Source: Oleispira sp036960605
GTDB taxonomy: Bacteria; Pseudomonadota; Gammaproteobacteria; Pseudomonadales; Oceanobacteraceae
Direction: 5' to 3'
Assembly (NCBI GenBank): GCA_036960605.1
Contig: JBALXI010000013.1
Location: 1 to 64,000 of the forward strand
Length of the DNA stretch: 64,000 nucleotides
The notes below the pieces were generated by a model. It was not told where the DNA came from. It ran no database searches and was given only the letters and a program-made list of their open reading frames with translations. Below, piece after piece: positions 25,197 to 34,569 of this stretch; positions within the stretch are counted from its first letter, which is position 1; every line of letters starts with the position of its first letter. Made by a program: the position numbers and the translations under genes.

Positions 25197-25676
25197 ATGG
25201 CATTGGTTTATATCGGTTTAGGCGCAAACCTTGATCAGCCTCAGCAGCAGTTAGAGCAAGCTTTACACGAGCTTGCTCAGCTCCCTCACGCTGAATTAAT
25301 CGCACACTCTTCGCTTTATCATAGCAAGCCTGTAGGCCCGCAAGATCAGCCAGATTACGTGAATGCGGTTGCCTTATTAGAGACTCAATTAGAGCCTCTT
25401 ACCCTACTCGATGCACTGCAACAGTTAGAGCAAGACCACGGCCGACTTCGCAAACGCCACTGGGGCGAGCGCACACTCGATTTGGATATCATATTAATCG
25501 ACAATAAAGTCATTAATAACGAGCGCTTACAAGTACCGCATCCCCATGCACAACAACGCAGCTTCGTTTTATTTCCTTTAGCTGAAATCAACCCTGCACT
25601 TACCTTCCCCGACGGCACCGCTTTAGAGCAATTGCTCACTGAGCTGGATAATGATTTAATCCGCATCCGCGATTAA
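25197..25676 (+). CDS. folK: 2-amino-4-hydroxy-6-hydroxymethyldihydropteridine pyrophosphokinase
   Basis: Folate pathway enzyme transferring pyrophosphate from ATP to the pterin. 159 residues, the usual length, with YIGLGANL at the start, YHSKPVGPQDQPDYVNAV, RWGERTLDLDIIL-type motif (here HWGERTLDLDIIL, metal-binding aspartates) and VPHPHAQQRSFVLFPL. It lies close behind pcnB and ahead of the pan genes, the order seen in many gammaproteobacteria. Confidence 0.96.
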   Translation: MALVYIGLGANLDQPQQQLEQALHELAQLPHAELIAHSSLYHSKPVGPQDQPDYVNAVALLETQLEPLTLLDALQQLEQDHGRLRKRHWGERTLDLDIILIDNKVINNERLQVPHPHAQQRSFVLFPLAEINPALTFPDGTALEQLLTELDNDLIRIRD

Positions 25677-25740
25677 TCTTGTTATCAAGTACCGCACCCT
25701 TTTTGAATGATGATCATAATTAGAACACCTGAGGTTCAGC

Positions 25741-26535
25741 ATGAATAATGTCAGTATCCGCACCCTTAGTGAATGCAAAAACAAGGGCGAGAAATTCAGC
25801 GTATTGACCGCATACGACGCTACCTTTAGCCATCTTGCCAGCGCTGCCGGTATTGAAGTCCTTCTGGTCGGTGATTCTTTGGGCATGGTTTGCCAGGGTA
25901 AAGACAGTACCTTGCCAGTGACAATGACTGAAATGGAATACCATACCCGCTGCGTCGCTCAGGGCAATCAAGGTGCTCTTATCATGGCTGACATGCCATT
26001 TATGAGTTACAGCACACTTGAGCAAGGCCAAGCTAATGCAGCGCTGCTAATGCAAGCTGGCGCCAATATGGTAAAAGTTGAAGGCGATGATTGGTTAGTC
26101 CCTTTGGTTGAATGCTTAGCGCGTCAAGGCGTTCCTGTCTGTGCACATTTAGGCCTAACCCCTCAAGCAGTGAATAAATTAGGTGGATATCGTGTTCAAG
26201 GGCGTGATGAAGCGCAAGCTAAGGCGATGATTGAACACTCAAAAGCTCTGGTTGCCGCTGGCGCAGATTGTATTTTATTAGAGTGTGTCCCTAGCAGCTT
26301 AGGAAAAGCGATTACAGCAGCGGTAGACGTTCCTGTCATTGGCATTGGCGCGGGTAGCGATACCGATGCCCAAGTTTTAGTGGTCTATGACATGCTGGGG
26401 CTTAATGCTGGGCATATCCCTAAGTTTGTGAAGAACTTCATGATTGAAGGGCGCACACCACAGCAAGCGATTGCCGCTTATGGCGAAGAAGTAAAATCTG
26501 GCACCTTCCCAGGTTCTGAGCATAAGTTCTCCTAA
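25741..26535 (+). CDS. panB: 3-methyl-2-oxobutanoate hydroxymethyltransferase
   Basis: First committed step of pantothenate synthesis: methylene-tetrahydrofolate plus 2-ketoisovalerate gives ketopantoate. 264 residues with LTAYDATFSHLASAAGIEVLLVGDSLGM, VKVEGD, CAHLGLTPQ, LLECVPSSLGKAIT and IGIGAGSDTDAQVLV, all PanB hallmarks with the Mg-binding aspartates. A TGAGG ribosome-binding site lies just upstream. It shares the one-carbon (folate) theme with folK and leads the panBCD run. Confidence 0.96.
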   Translation: MNNVSIRTLSECKNKGEKFSVLTAYDATFSHLASAAGIEVLLVGDSLGMVCQGKDSTLPVTMTEMEYHTRCVAQGNQGALIMADMPFMSYSTLEQGQANAALLMQAGANMVKVEGDDWLVPLVECLARQGVPVCAHLGLTPQAVNKLGGYRVQGRDEAQAKAMIEHSKALVAAGADCILLECVPSSLGKAITAAVDVPVIGIGAGSDTDAQVLVVYDMLGLNAGHIPKFVKNFMIEGRTPQQAIAAYGEEVKSGTFPGSEHKFS

Positions 26536-26595
26536 GCGCCAGCATTCAACGATAGACAGTATTTAACATTGCAGAATTAAGAAGTAGGTTGTTAC

Positions 26596-27462
26596 ATGAG
26601 TTTGTTAACCGTTACTACCGTCGCTGAATTACGCGAATATGTTCATCAGGCTAAATTTAAAGGTCTAAGCGTAGGTTTTGTACCCACGATGGGGAACTTG
26701 CACGCAGGCCACATGAGTCTGGTTAAGCACGCCAATAAGCAGTGTGATGTGGTTATTGCTAGCATTTTCGTTAATCCCTTACAGTTTAACGATCAAAGCG
26801 ACCTTACGAACTACCCCCGCACCCTAGAGCAAGATCAATCATTATTAGAAACCAATGGCTGCGACTTACTCTTCGCACCCACGGTCGCTGAGATGTACCC
26901 GAATGGCCAACAAAGCCAGTCAATCGTCTCGGTTCCTGATGTCTCGATGGGCTTATGCGGTGGTACACGCCCTGGTCATTTTGATGGTGTTGCGACCGTC
27001 GTGACTAAGTTGTTCAACATGGTACAAGCGGATAAAGCCTTCTTTGGCGAAAAAGATTTTCAGCAGTTAGCCGTTATTCGAAAGATGGTCGCTGACCTAT
27101 CTCTTCCGGTTACCGTTGTCGGTATTGCGACCGAACGAAATGCTGAAGGCTTGGCTCTAAGTTCACGTAATGGCTACCTTTCGGCCAATGAATTAGCCTT
27201 AGCACCTGTTATATTCAAAACCTTGCAAAATGTCGCTCGTGCCATCCAACAAGGTAATGATTTTGTAACAACCTTGGATGAAACTCAGCAGAGATTAAAC
27301 CAACAAGGTTTCAAAGTTGACTATTTAGCTTTATGTCGCGAATCTGATTTAAAGCCCGCCACAGCTGAGGATGACAAGCTTGTAGTACTTATTGCAGCCT
27401 TTTTGGGCAGTGCGCGCCTTATTGATAATTTGCCATTTTCGTTGAATCAGACTAGCGATTGA
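26596..27462 (+). CDS. panC: Pantothenate synthetase (pantoate-beta-alanine ligase)
   Basis: Joins pantoate and beta-alanine with ATP. 288 residues with FVPTMGNLHAGHMSLV (HIGH-like ATP site), FVNPLQFN, TRPGHFDGVATVVTKLFN, FGEKDFQQL and LALSSRNGYLS (KMSKS-like). It follows panB by 60 bp. Confidence 0.96.
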   Translation: MSLLTVTTVAELREYVHQAKFKGLSVGFVPTMGNLHAGHMSLVKHANKQCDVVIASIFVNPLQFNDQSDLTNYPRTLEQDQSLLETNGCDLLFAPTVAEMYPNGQQSQSIVSVPDVSMGLCGGTRPGHFDGVATVVTKLFNMVQADKAFFGEKDFQQLAVIRKMVADLSLPVTVVGIATERNAEGLALSSRNGYLSANELALAPVIFKTLQNVARAIQQGNDFVTTLDETQQRLNQQGFKVDYLALCRESDLKPATAEDDKLVVLIAAFLGSARLIDNLPFSLNQTSD

Positions 27463-27569
27463 GGCATACTTCGCACCGCCTTCTATGAGGCTATAAATTA
27501 ACCAGTGAAAACAGAGGCATTTTTTGCCTGCTGAGTCATTGAGACGTAACCGGATTAAAGGTTTTTTCT

Positions 27570-27950
27570 ATGCAGTCCACAATGCTGAAAGCCAAGATAC
27601 ATCAGGCTCGAGTCACACAGGCCGTATTGAATTATGAAGGCTCCTGCGCTATCGACGGTAAGTTGTTAGAATTGACAGGCATGCGCGAATTTGAACAAAT
27701 TCAAATCTACAACATGGAAAATGGTGCTCGTTTCACCACTTATGTCATCCGTGGTGAAGATAATTCAGGTATTATTTCTGTCAACGGCGCAGCAGCACGC
27801 CTAGCTCAAGTGGGTGACCGCTTGATCATTTGTGCCTACGGCACTTACGACGAAAAAGAATTGGCCAACTTTAAACCTAAAATGGTTTATACCAACGCCG
27901 ACAACACCGTGAGCCATACCAGCTTCGACATTCCAGTTCAGGTTGCTTAA
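27570..27950 (+). CDS. panD: Aspartate 1-decarboxylase proenzyme
   Basis: Makes beta-alanine for PanC. It self-cleaves between Gly24 and Ser25 (NYEGSCAID) to give the pyruvoyl cofactor, and this numbering supports the start at 27570 over the ATG four codons later. ENGARFTTYVI and INGAAARLAQVGDRLII-type blocks are present (here VNGAAARLAQVGDRLII). 126 residues, normal length. A strong terminator follows, closing the pan run. Confidence 0.96.
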   Translation: MQSTMLKAKIHQARVTQAVLNYEGSCAIDGKLLELTGMREFEQIQIYNMENGARFTTYVIRGEDNSGIISVNGAAARLAQVGDRLIICAYGTYDEKELANFKPKMVYTNADNTVSHTSFDIPVQVA

Positions 27951-27987
27951 TCGATTCTAATTCGATGATGATAATTTGACGACTCAT

Positions 27988-28015
27988 ACGCCACACTTGC
28001 TGTGGCGTTTTTGTT
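27988..28015 (+). terminator. Intrinsic terminator after panD
   Basis: ACGCCACA-CTTGC-TGTGGCGT followed directly by TTTTGTTT: an 8-bp perfect stem with a U-run, 38 bases after the panD stop. Confidence 0.93.
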
Positions 28016-28132
28016 TCTGCCTTTCCAGCTCAATAGTTCCCTAGCCAATTGCATGCTTTGCCCTCTGTCCCAAGCAAGCACAAAAGTTTATACTGCCGCT
28101 AATAATGATATTTGACTCATATAAGGATATTT

Positions 28133-29785
28133 ATGAGCACGCCTCTACAACGTCTCGACATCTGGCAGCAGTTACAACAACACTATGGCGACATCCACCA
28201 GCAACATATGGCGGATTGGTTCAAGCAGGATAGCCAACGCTTTGATCGCTTTAATATCGAAGCCGCGGGCCTAACGTTAGATTATTCTAAAAATCGTATC
28301 ACCACTGAAACGATGGACCTGCTTACGCAGCTCGCGAAGAAACGAGACCTACCTGAACAAATTAAAGCGCTGTTTGAAGGCGAGCTGGTTAACAAAAGCG
28401 AAAACCGTCCTGCCTTGCATACCGCGTTGCGTAACTTTAGCGATCGCCCTGTTTTTGTTGATGGTATCGATGTGATGCCCGAAGTACGCGATACCATGAA
28501 CCGCATGGAAGAATTTTGCTGGAAAGTGCGCCGTAAACACTGGCGCGGCTATTCCAATAAACCTTTCACTGACGTTGTTTCTATCGGTATTGGTGGTTCA
28601 TTCCTTGGGCCAAAACTTGCCTCGAGCGCATTGAAGCCCTACAACGACAACCAAATTAATGTGCACTACCTCGCCAACATCGATGGTTCACACATTACCG
28701 AAATCTTGAAGCACTTGAATCCTGAAAGCACACTTTTTATCGTGCAATCAAAATCATTCAATACTCAAGAAACCTTAAAAAATGCCCTCGCTTGTCGCCA
28801 ATGGTTTCTCGATAATGGCGGCACCGTCGAGGATTTACCAAAACACTTTGCTGCCGTTTCTGCCAACGTAGAAAAAGCCGTAGAGTTTGGTATCGCCAAA
28901 GAAAATATCTTCCCTATGTGGGATTGGGTCGGTGGTCGCTATTCATTATGGTCAGCGATTGGCTTGCCACTCGCCTTGGCTATCGGTATCGACAACTTCC
29001 GCGAAATGTTGCGTGGGGCTCACGAAATGGATGAACATTTCCGCACCGCTCCACTAGAAAAAAACATGCCCGTCATCATGGCCTTACTCGGCGTATGGTA
29101 TGTAAATTTCTTTGGCATTAACTCTCAAGCCATTTTGCCATACGATCATTATTTACGTGGCCTGCCGGCTCATTTGCAGCAATTAGACATGGAGAGTAAC
29201 GGTAAGTCTGTCGGCAGCGATGGCCGTAAAGTTGATTATCATACGGGTCCGATTATTTGGGGCGGCGTGGGATCCAACGGGCAGCATGCTTATCACCAAT
29301 TATTGCATCAGGGCAGCCACTTTTCGCCCAGCGATTTTATCGTACCGATGCGCAGTCATAATCCGATTGATAACTTCCATGCCATGCTGGTATCGAATGC
29401 ACTGTCACAAAGCCAAGCTTTATTGACGGGGAAAACCGAACAGCAAGCAATTGATGAATGCTTAGCCATGGGAATGAGCGAAGGTGAAGCGATTCCTCTG
29501 GCCGCGCAAAAAGCGATTCCTGGAAATCGTCCCAGCAATACCTTGTATTTCCCTAAATCGACTCCGCATTCCGTCGGTGCTTTAATTGCACTGTACGAAC
29601 ATAAAGTCGCCGTTCAAGGAATGATTTGGGGAGTAAACTCTTTCGATCAATGGGGTGTTGAGCTAGGCAAAGACATGGGCAATAGTGTACTCGCCGCCCT
29701 AGAGGGAAAAGTAAACAGTAGCGCCTTCGATAGCTCTACCAGTGGCTTAGTACAAGCCTATAAAAAAATGCAGGATCTATTATAA
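28133..29785 (+). CDS. pgi: Glucose-6-phosphate isomerase
   Basis: Interconverts glucose-6-P and fructose-6-P. 550 residues from ATG 28133, which has AAGGA seven bases upstream; an earlier in-frame ATG at 28112 lacks a ribosome-binding site. PGI signatures are visible: VSIGIGGSFLGPKLAS, FIVQSKSFNTQETLKNA, WDWVGGRYSLWSAIGLPLAL, QQLDMESNGKSV and the C-terminal catalytic region with the lysine in FDQWGVELGKDMGNSV. It also supplies hexose phosphate for polysaccharide precursors. Its position after panD matches Pseudomonas. Confidence 0.96.
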   Translation: MSTPLQRLDIWQQLQQHYGDIHQQHMADWFKQDSQRFDRFNIEAAGLTLDYSKNRITTETMDLLTQLAKKRDLPEQIKALFEGELVNKSENRPALHTALRNFSDRPVFVDGIDVMPEVRDTMNRMEEFCWKVRRKHWRGYSNKPFTDVVSIGIGGSFLGPKLASSALKPYNDNQINVHYLANIDGSHITEILKHLNPESTLFIVQSKSFNTQETLKNALACRQWFLDNGGTVEDLPKHFAAVSANVEKAVEFGIAKENIFPMWDWVGGRYSLWSAIGLPLALAIGIDNFREMLRGAHEMDEHFRTAPLEKNMPVIMALLGVWYVNFFGINSQAILPYDHYLRGLPAHLQQLDMESNGKSVGSDGRKVDYHTGPIIWGGVGSNGQHAYHQLLHQGSHFSPSDFIVPMRSHNPIDNFHAMLVSNALSQSQALLTGKTEQQAIDECLAMGMSEGEAIPLAAQKAIPGNRPSNTLYFPKSTPHSVGALIALYEHKVAVQGMIWGVNSFDQWGVELGKDMGNSVLAALEGKVNSSAFDSSTSGLVQAYKKMQDLL

Positions 29786-29825
29786 ATAGCGATTATTACC
29801 TTTAAGTTTTTCGTCGCAATAATCC

Positions 29826-29865
29826 ACTAGGCTCCTCGTCACTGGGGCCTAGTTAATACTTTTTC
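29826..29865 (+). terminator. Intrinsic terminator after pgi
   Basis: ACTAGGCTCC (29826-29835) pairs with GGGGCCTAGT (29844-29853), ten base pairs with one wobble, followed by a T-rich stretch (TAATACTTTTTC). Confidence 0.75.
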
Positions 29866-30015
29866 ATCAGTCTTCTAGAACTATTTTTTTTAGATAACTC
29901 CGCTCTTAGAGTTTTTAAAATTTCTCACTCCATATCCTTGTTGTCTTGCTGTTTTTGAACTAATTATTAATAAGCTCATAAGCACGTAAAACCTTATATT
30001 TAGCAAGGATTAGCA

Positions 30016-31632
30016 ATGAAGTTTATTCTCCGTCTATCAATCAGATACAAAATCATGGCCATCGCTCTAATCGGAATTTTAGGGTTATCCATCTATTTAT
30101 TTTTTTCAATTCAAGCACAGCAAGCGACTGAAATTAAACTCAATAGAATTGAACATATTATATTTCCAACCATTGAGCGGGTTGATCGTAGTGGCAGTTT
30201 ATTATTTAAACTGCGTAATCAATTAGGCACTGCATTAAGCGAAGAAGATCTTGATCTAGTGAGTGAAGCTGAAATCTCTGCACAAAAATTAGAAACGCTG
30301 CTAATTGAAATAATAGATTTGAATCAGCAGAGCCAAGGCCCACTACAACTTCAAAAGGCTTATCGTCAGTATCAAAATTCTTCTATCGCATTAGCCCGCG
30401 GCATGTTAGATGGCACTATCGATTTCACTCAACTTGCGAGCCAAGCAAAAAAAGTGAACGTATCGTATGATGATTTTAGCGCCGAACTGTCCAAGTTTAG
30501 AGAGCAAAGCTATAGCAATTTTGAGCAAACAATAAAAACGACGAATGAACAAAATAAAAAAACAGGCATGTTCGGCATTATTATCGCTTCAGTCGTTATC
30601 TTTGTTCTGATTTTTACGTCTTGGTCCATTGCTAACATCATTACGAAAACAATTAACCGCATTGTGCATTCGTTGGCCGACATGTCCACAGGAAAAGGCG
30701 ACCTTACCATTCGTCTACAAACCCGTGCCGAAGATGAGGTTGGAGATTTAGTCAATAATTTTAACGGCTTCATTACTCACTTACAGCTGCTAGTAAAAGT
30801 GATGGCAAACCTTAGCCAAGGTGTTTCAGACGGTGCAGGTCAGGTTAAAAATATTGCGGGAAAAACCCAGCTAGGCATACACAACCAGCAAGATGAAATC
30901 AATCTGGTGGCCACTGCGGTTAATGAAATGGCGGCAACCGCCCAAGAAGTTTCCCGTAATGCAGAGGAAGCAGCCAGTGCAACAAAACAAGCACAGGAAG
31001 GCACTCATCAATCGCAGAAAATCATGGCCGAAAACATCACCTCTATTTCTGCTTTGGTTGCCGATGTTGAACATGCCCGTGAAGTCATTCAAAACCTAGC
31101 AAAAGAAAGTGCCTTGATCGGTAATGCCTCACAAGTGATTCAAGGGATCGCTGAGCAAACCAACCTGTTAGCACTCAATGCCGCCATTGAAGCCGCCAGA
31201 GCAGGCGAACAAGGCCGCGGTTTTGCCGTGGTTGCCGATGAAGTTCGCTCACTCGCTGGACGAACGGAAGAATCCACTACCGAAATTCAATCGATTATTG
31301 AACGCCTACAATTTGGCACAGAGCAAGCCGTGAATGCGATGGAAAGCAGTCGTGAAAAAGCGATTAAGGTTGTTGACCAATCCCAAGCGACTGAAAGCTC
31401 CCTCATTCACATTATGACCAATGTCGATACCATCAGTAATATGAACAGCCAAGTAGCCAGTGCAGCCGTTGAACAAAGTGCGGTCTCCGAAGAGGTGAGC
31501 GCTAATATTGTGAAAATTAATGAAGTCTCTGAGGATACCGTCGATGAAGCCGCGAAGACCTCGCAAGCATCTTCCGATCTGGCAGAACAAGCACAAAACT
31601 TAAGTAAGATTGTTAACGAATTTAAGGTCTAA
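30016..31632 (+). CDS. Methyl-accepting chemotaxis protein
   Basis: 538 residues. TM1 (about 11-31), a periplasmic four-helix-bundle-type sensor (32-184) rich in helix breakers typical of 4HB_MCP, TM2 (about 185-208), HAMP (209-262), then the cytoplasmic signalling hairpin with EQTNLLALNAAIEAARAGEQ and GRGFAVVADEVRSLAGRTEE. No C-terminal NWETF-like pentapeptide is seen. The ligand is unknown. It is a single gene ending 85 bp before mtnA. Confidence 0.94.
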   Translation: MKFILRLSIRYKIMAIALIGILGLSIYLFFSIQAQQATEIKLNRIEHIIFPTIERVDRSGSLLFKLRNQLGTALSEEDLDLVSEAEISAQKLETLLIEIIDLNQQSQGPLQLQKAYRQYQNSSIALARGMLDGTIDFTQLASQAKKVNVSYDDFSAELSKFREQSYSNFEQTIKTTNEQNKKTGMFGIIIASVVIFVLIFTSWSIANIITKTINRIVHSLADMSTGKGDLTIRLQTRAEDEVGDLVNNFNGFITHLQLLVKVMANLSQGVSDGAGQVKNIAGKTQLGIHNQQDEINLVATAVNEMAATAQEVSRNAEEAASATKQAQEGTHQSQKIMAENITSISALVADVEHAREVIQNLAKESALIGNASQVIQGIAEQTNLLALNAAIEAARAGEQGRGFAVVADEVRSLAGRTEESTTEIQSIIERLQFGTEQAVNAMESSREKAIKVVDQSQATESSLIHIMTNVDTISNMNSQVASAAVEQSAVSEEVSANIVKINEVSEDTVDEAAKTSQASSDLAEQAQNLSKIVNEFKV

Positions 31633-31679
31633 ATAAAACAGAAAGTTTATTCGTTCCTTCATACAATCCCGCTACACTG

Positions 31680-31710
31680 GCGCCCTACTTTAGATTGTTA
31701 ACTAGGGCGC
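31680..31710 (+). promoter_or_regulatory. 8-bp hairpin directly before mtnA
   Basis: GCGCCCTA (31680-31687) pairs perfectly with TAGGGCGC (31703-31710), followed by TTTAATC and the mtnA ATG at 31718. It could be the terminator of the chemoreceptor gene or a leader structure that hides the mtnA translation start. No clear ribosome-binding site lies between the hairpin and the ATG. Confidence 0.5.
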
Positions 31711-31717
31711 TTTAATC

Positions 31718-32755
31718 ATGATAGTTTCGAACCTCACTGAACAACCATCAAACCTCGGCAATACGGTGCAAGCCATCCGTTGGAACAATGATGAGGGTGA
31801 GCTGCAATTATTAGATCAGCGTATTTTACCGCACACTGTTAAGTACCTCTCCTTCACTCAGGCTCTAGCAACAGCAGCAGCCATTACCGACATGATTGTT
31901 CGAGGTGCACCCGCCATTGGCATCACCGCGGCCTATGGTATTGCGCTGGCGGCCAAAAACAATGAAGACCTAGAGATCGCCTATCAACAGCTGGCAGCAT
32001 CACGCCCCACCGCTGTGAACTTATTTTGGGCACTTGAACGCATGCGCACCGTTCAACCTCAAAGCCATTCTGCCCTGCTAAAAGAAGCGCAAGACATTCA
32101 CCAAGAAGACATTCAGGCAAACTTAAGAATGGCTGAGTTGGGTGCGGGATTAATCAGCGAGAATAGCCAAATTTATACCCACTGTAATGCCGGTGCGTTA
32201 GCCACCGGCGGTTATGGTACCGCTTTGGGCGTGATCCGCTCAGCCTTCGCCGATGACAAAATAATCCAAGTCTATGCCGGTGAAACCCGCCCTTGGCTAC
32301 AAGGTGCACGCTTAACTGCCTGGGAACTAATACAAGACAACATTCCGGTAAAACTCTGCGCTGAAGGTGCGGCGGCGCAATTGTTTCGCCAAGGTAATAT
32401 TGATTGGCTAGTAGTCGGCGCTGATCGTATTGCGGCTAACGGGGATGTGGCGAACAAAATAGGTACTTATGGTTTAGCGCTATTAGCCAAGCATCATGGC
32501 ATTAAAGTAATGGTTGCCGCCCCCACCAGTACCATTGATATGCAGACCGCATCGGGTGACGATATCGAGATTGAGCAACGCGCCTGCTCTGAGATGACTC
32601 ATTATCAAGGACAAGCCATTGCACCCCAAGGCTGTGAGGCGATTAACCCAGCATTTGATATCACCCCCGCTGAACTGATTGATGTTATTGCTACTGAGAA
32701 AGGTCTTGTTCTGCAACCGAGTCATGAAACTGTCTCTATGGTGATGTCACGCTAG
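31718..32755 (+). CDS. mtnA: S-methyl-5-thioribose-1-phosphate isomerase
   Basis: Methionine salvage: converts methylthioribose-1-P to methylthioribulose-1-P. 345 residues with RGAPAIGITAAYG, THCNAGALATGGYGTALGVI (catalytic Cys156), YAGETRPWLQGARLTAWEL and VVGADRIAANGDVANKIGTY (catalytic Asp236). The eIF2B-alpha-like fold is shared with translation factors, but these residues fit MtnA. No other methionine-salvage gene is adjacent. Confidence 0.94.
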   Translation: MIVSNLTEQPSNLGNTVQAIRWNNDEGELQLLDQRILPHTVKYLSFTQALATAAAITDMIVRGAPAIGITAAYGIALAAKNNEDLEIAYQQLAASRPTAVNLFWALERMRTVQPQSHSALLKEAQDIHQEDIQANLRMAELGAGLISENSQIYTHCNAGALATGGYGTALGVIRSAFADDKIIQVYAGETRPWLQGARLTAWELIQDNIPVKLCAEGAAAQLFRQGNIDWLVVGADRIAANGDVANKIGTYGLALLAKHHGIKVMVAAPTSTIDMQTASGDDIEIEQRACSEMTHYQGQAIAPQGCEAINPAFDITPAELIDVIATEKGLVLQPSHETVSMVMSR

Positions 32756-32893
32756 GCCGATGGCTTAATCTATGGATATGAAAAATCGTGGCTCGCAGAA
32801 ACCTAAAGAGCAAGAAGCTGTCTCAGAGGGTATAGTGGGCCAACTTACTTAAGCCTTTATCATGAATTTATATTATTCAATCTGGAGAACCTT

Positions 32894-34069
32894 ATGACAG
32901 ATGTCGTTATTGTTGCTGCAACTCGTACTGCTATCGGTACGTTTGGTGGCTCACTTGCAAGCTTACCGGCCACCGAATTGGGCGCGATTGTTATTCGTTC
33001 TTTAATCGAAAAAACAGGCATCTCTGCCGATGAGATTGATGAAGTATTAATGGGCCAAGTTCTCGCAGCGGGCTGTGGTCAAAATCCAGCGCGCCAAGCG
33101 GCTATTAAAGCAGGCATCCCTGCAACGGCTTCTGCGATGACCATCAACAAAGTATGCGGCTCTGGCCTTAAAGCGCTTCACTTAGCCGCACAAGCAATTA
33201 AAGCGGGCGATGCGGACATCATCATCGCCGGCGGCCAAGAGTCTATGTCTAACTCGGCTCACGTCTTGCCAAACTCTCGTAATGGTCAGCGCATGGGCAA
33301 CTGGAACATGGTCGATACCATGATTACCGACGGTCTATGGGATGCGTTTAACGACTATCATATGGGCATCACGGCAGAGAACATTGCTGAGCAGTTCGAA
33401 ATTCCTCGCTGTGATCAAGATGAGTTTGCCGCGCAATCGCAAGTAAAAGCGATTGCCGCGATTGCAGCCGGAAAATTTAAAGACGAAATTACAGCAGTAA
33501 CGATTCCTCAGCGCCGCGGCGATGACATCGTATTTGATACCGATGAAGGCCCACGCTCTGTTACAGCAGAAAAGCTTTCTGGCATGCGTGCAGCCTTTAA
33601 GAAAGACGGCAGCGTCACAGCCGGCAACGCCTCTTCGTTAAATGATGGTGCTGCAGCGGTCATGCTTGCCAGCCGTGAAAAAGCGGAAGAGTTAGGCTTG
33701 CCTATTTTGGCAACGATTTCGGGTTATGCCAGTGCCGGTGTCGACCCAAGTATCATGGGAACAGGCCCAATTCCTGCGGTTAACAAATGCTTAGCCAAAG
33801 CCGGCTGGGATATCAACGATCTTGATTTGATTGAAGCGAACGAAGCCTTTGCAGTACAAGCTTTATCGGTGAATAAAGAACTGGCTTGGGATACTAATAA
33901 GGTCAACGTTAACGGCGGTGCTATCGCACTAGGCCACCCAATTGGTGCTTCCGGTTGCCGTGTATTAGTAACGCTATTACATGAAATGATTCGTCGCGAT
34001 GCGAACAAGGGTCTTGCGACGCTTTGCATCGGTGGTGGTATGGGTGTTGCGCTTACCATTGAACGCTAA
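32894..34069 (+). CDS. Acetyl-CoA C-acetyltransferase (thiolase)
   Basis: 391 residues, biosynthetic-type thiolase condensing two acetyl-CoA or the reverse. The nucleophile C88 lies in INKVCGSGLKA, H348 in GHPIGASG, and the acid/base C378 in CIGGGMGVA. These three are the classical triad. AtoB/PhaA-like; which pathway it serves is not shown by context because no partner dehydrogenase or PHA gene is nearby. Confidence 0.93.
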   Translation: MTDVVIVAATRTAIGTFGGSLASLPATELGAIVIRSLIEKTGISADEIDEVLMGQVLAAGCGQNPARQAAIKAGIPATASAMTINKVCGSGLKALHLAAQAIKAGDADIIIAGGQESMSNSAHVLPNSRNGQRMGNWNMVDTMITDGLWDAFNDYHMGITAENIAEQFEIPRCDQDEFAAQSQVKAIAAIAAGKFKDEITAVTIPQRRGDDIVFDTDEGPRSVTAEKLSGMRAAFKKDGSVTAGNASSLNDGAAAVMLASREKAEELGLPILATISGYASAGVDPSIMGTGPIPAVNKCLAKAGWDINDLDLIEANEAFAVQALSVNKELAWDTNKVNVNGGAIALGHPIGASGCRVLVTLLHEMIRRDANKGLATLCIGGGMGVALTIER

Positions 34070-34102
34070 GGATTGAGCGCTAGGCATTAAACAGCCAAGA
34101 TC

Positions 34103-34136
34103 GCAGTGCGAGAATTATCTCGCGCTGCACAATCTC
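34103..34136 (+). terminator. Hairpin after thiolase gene
   Basis: GCAGTGCGAGA-ATTA-TCTCGCGCTGC gives an 11-bp stem with one T-G pair, 34 bases after the thiolase stop. A weak pyrimidine tract (AATCTCTT) follows. Confidence 0.6.
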
Positions 34137-34198
34137 TTGCCCAGTTATCCACAAAGTAATATCCTTGAGAAAAACAATAATTAGAAAGAGATCGTGAT

Positions 34199-34537
34199 AT
34201 GACTGAACCCACCATTGATGAGCAGCAAAGCGCTGAAAAACGCTTCGAATCTTTTGCCGAATTCTATCCATTCTATTTAACTGAACACAGCCATCCAACC
34301 TGCAGAGCATTGCATTATATCGGCAGCTTCGGTGTATTAAGCATCATTGCTTATGCCATCATATCGGGTAACTATATGGCGTTGTGGTTTATGCCATTAA
34401 TGGGTTACGGCTTTGCTTGGGTCGCGCATTTTTTTATCGAACACAACCGCCCAGCGACATTCAAGTATCCGTTCTATAGCTTCGCCGGGGACTGGGTGAT
34501 GCTAAAAGACTTTTTGCTCGGACGCTTTCGCAAATAA
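34199..34537 (+). CDS. Mpo1-like (DUF962) membrane protein
   Basis: 112 residues. F-x-x-FYPFYLTEHSHPTCRALHYIG followed by two hydrophobic segments (about 41-57 and 61-80) and FFIEHNRPATFKYPFYSFAGDWVM match the DUF962/YGL010W family. The yeast member Mpo1 is an iron-dependent dioxygenase in 2-hydroxy fatty-acid alpha-oxidation, and the conserved histidines (H36, H38, H45, plus HFFIEH) are visible here. The bacterial function is not established. Convergent with the MATE gene, 32 bp apart. Confidence 0.85.
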   Translation: MTEPTIDEQQSAEKRFESFAEFYPFYLTEHSHPTCRALHYIGSFGVLSIIAYAIISGNYMALWFMPLMGYGFAWVAHFFIEHNRPATFKYPFYSFAGDWVMLKDFLLGRFRK

Positions 34538-34569
34538 AAGCACTTTCGTATTTAAAAGGCGCCGCTTAA

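Noticed and set aside
27463..27569. Small hairpin (AGGCATTTTTTGCCT) between panC and panD as a terminator
   Set aside because: The stem is only about five base pairs and no U-run follows the downstream arm; weak evidence.
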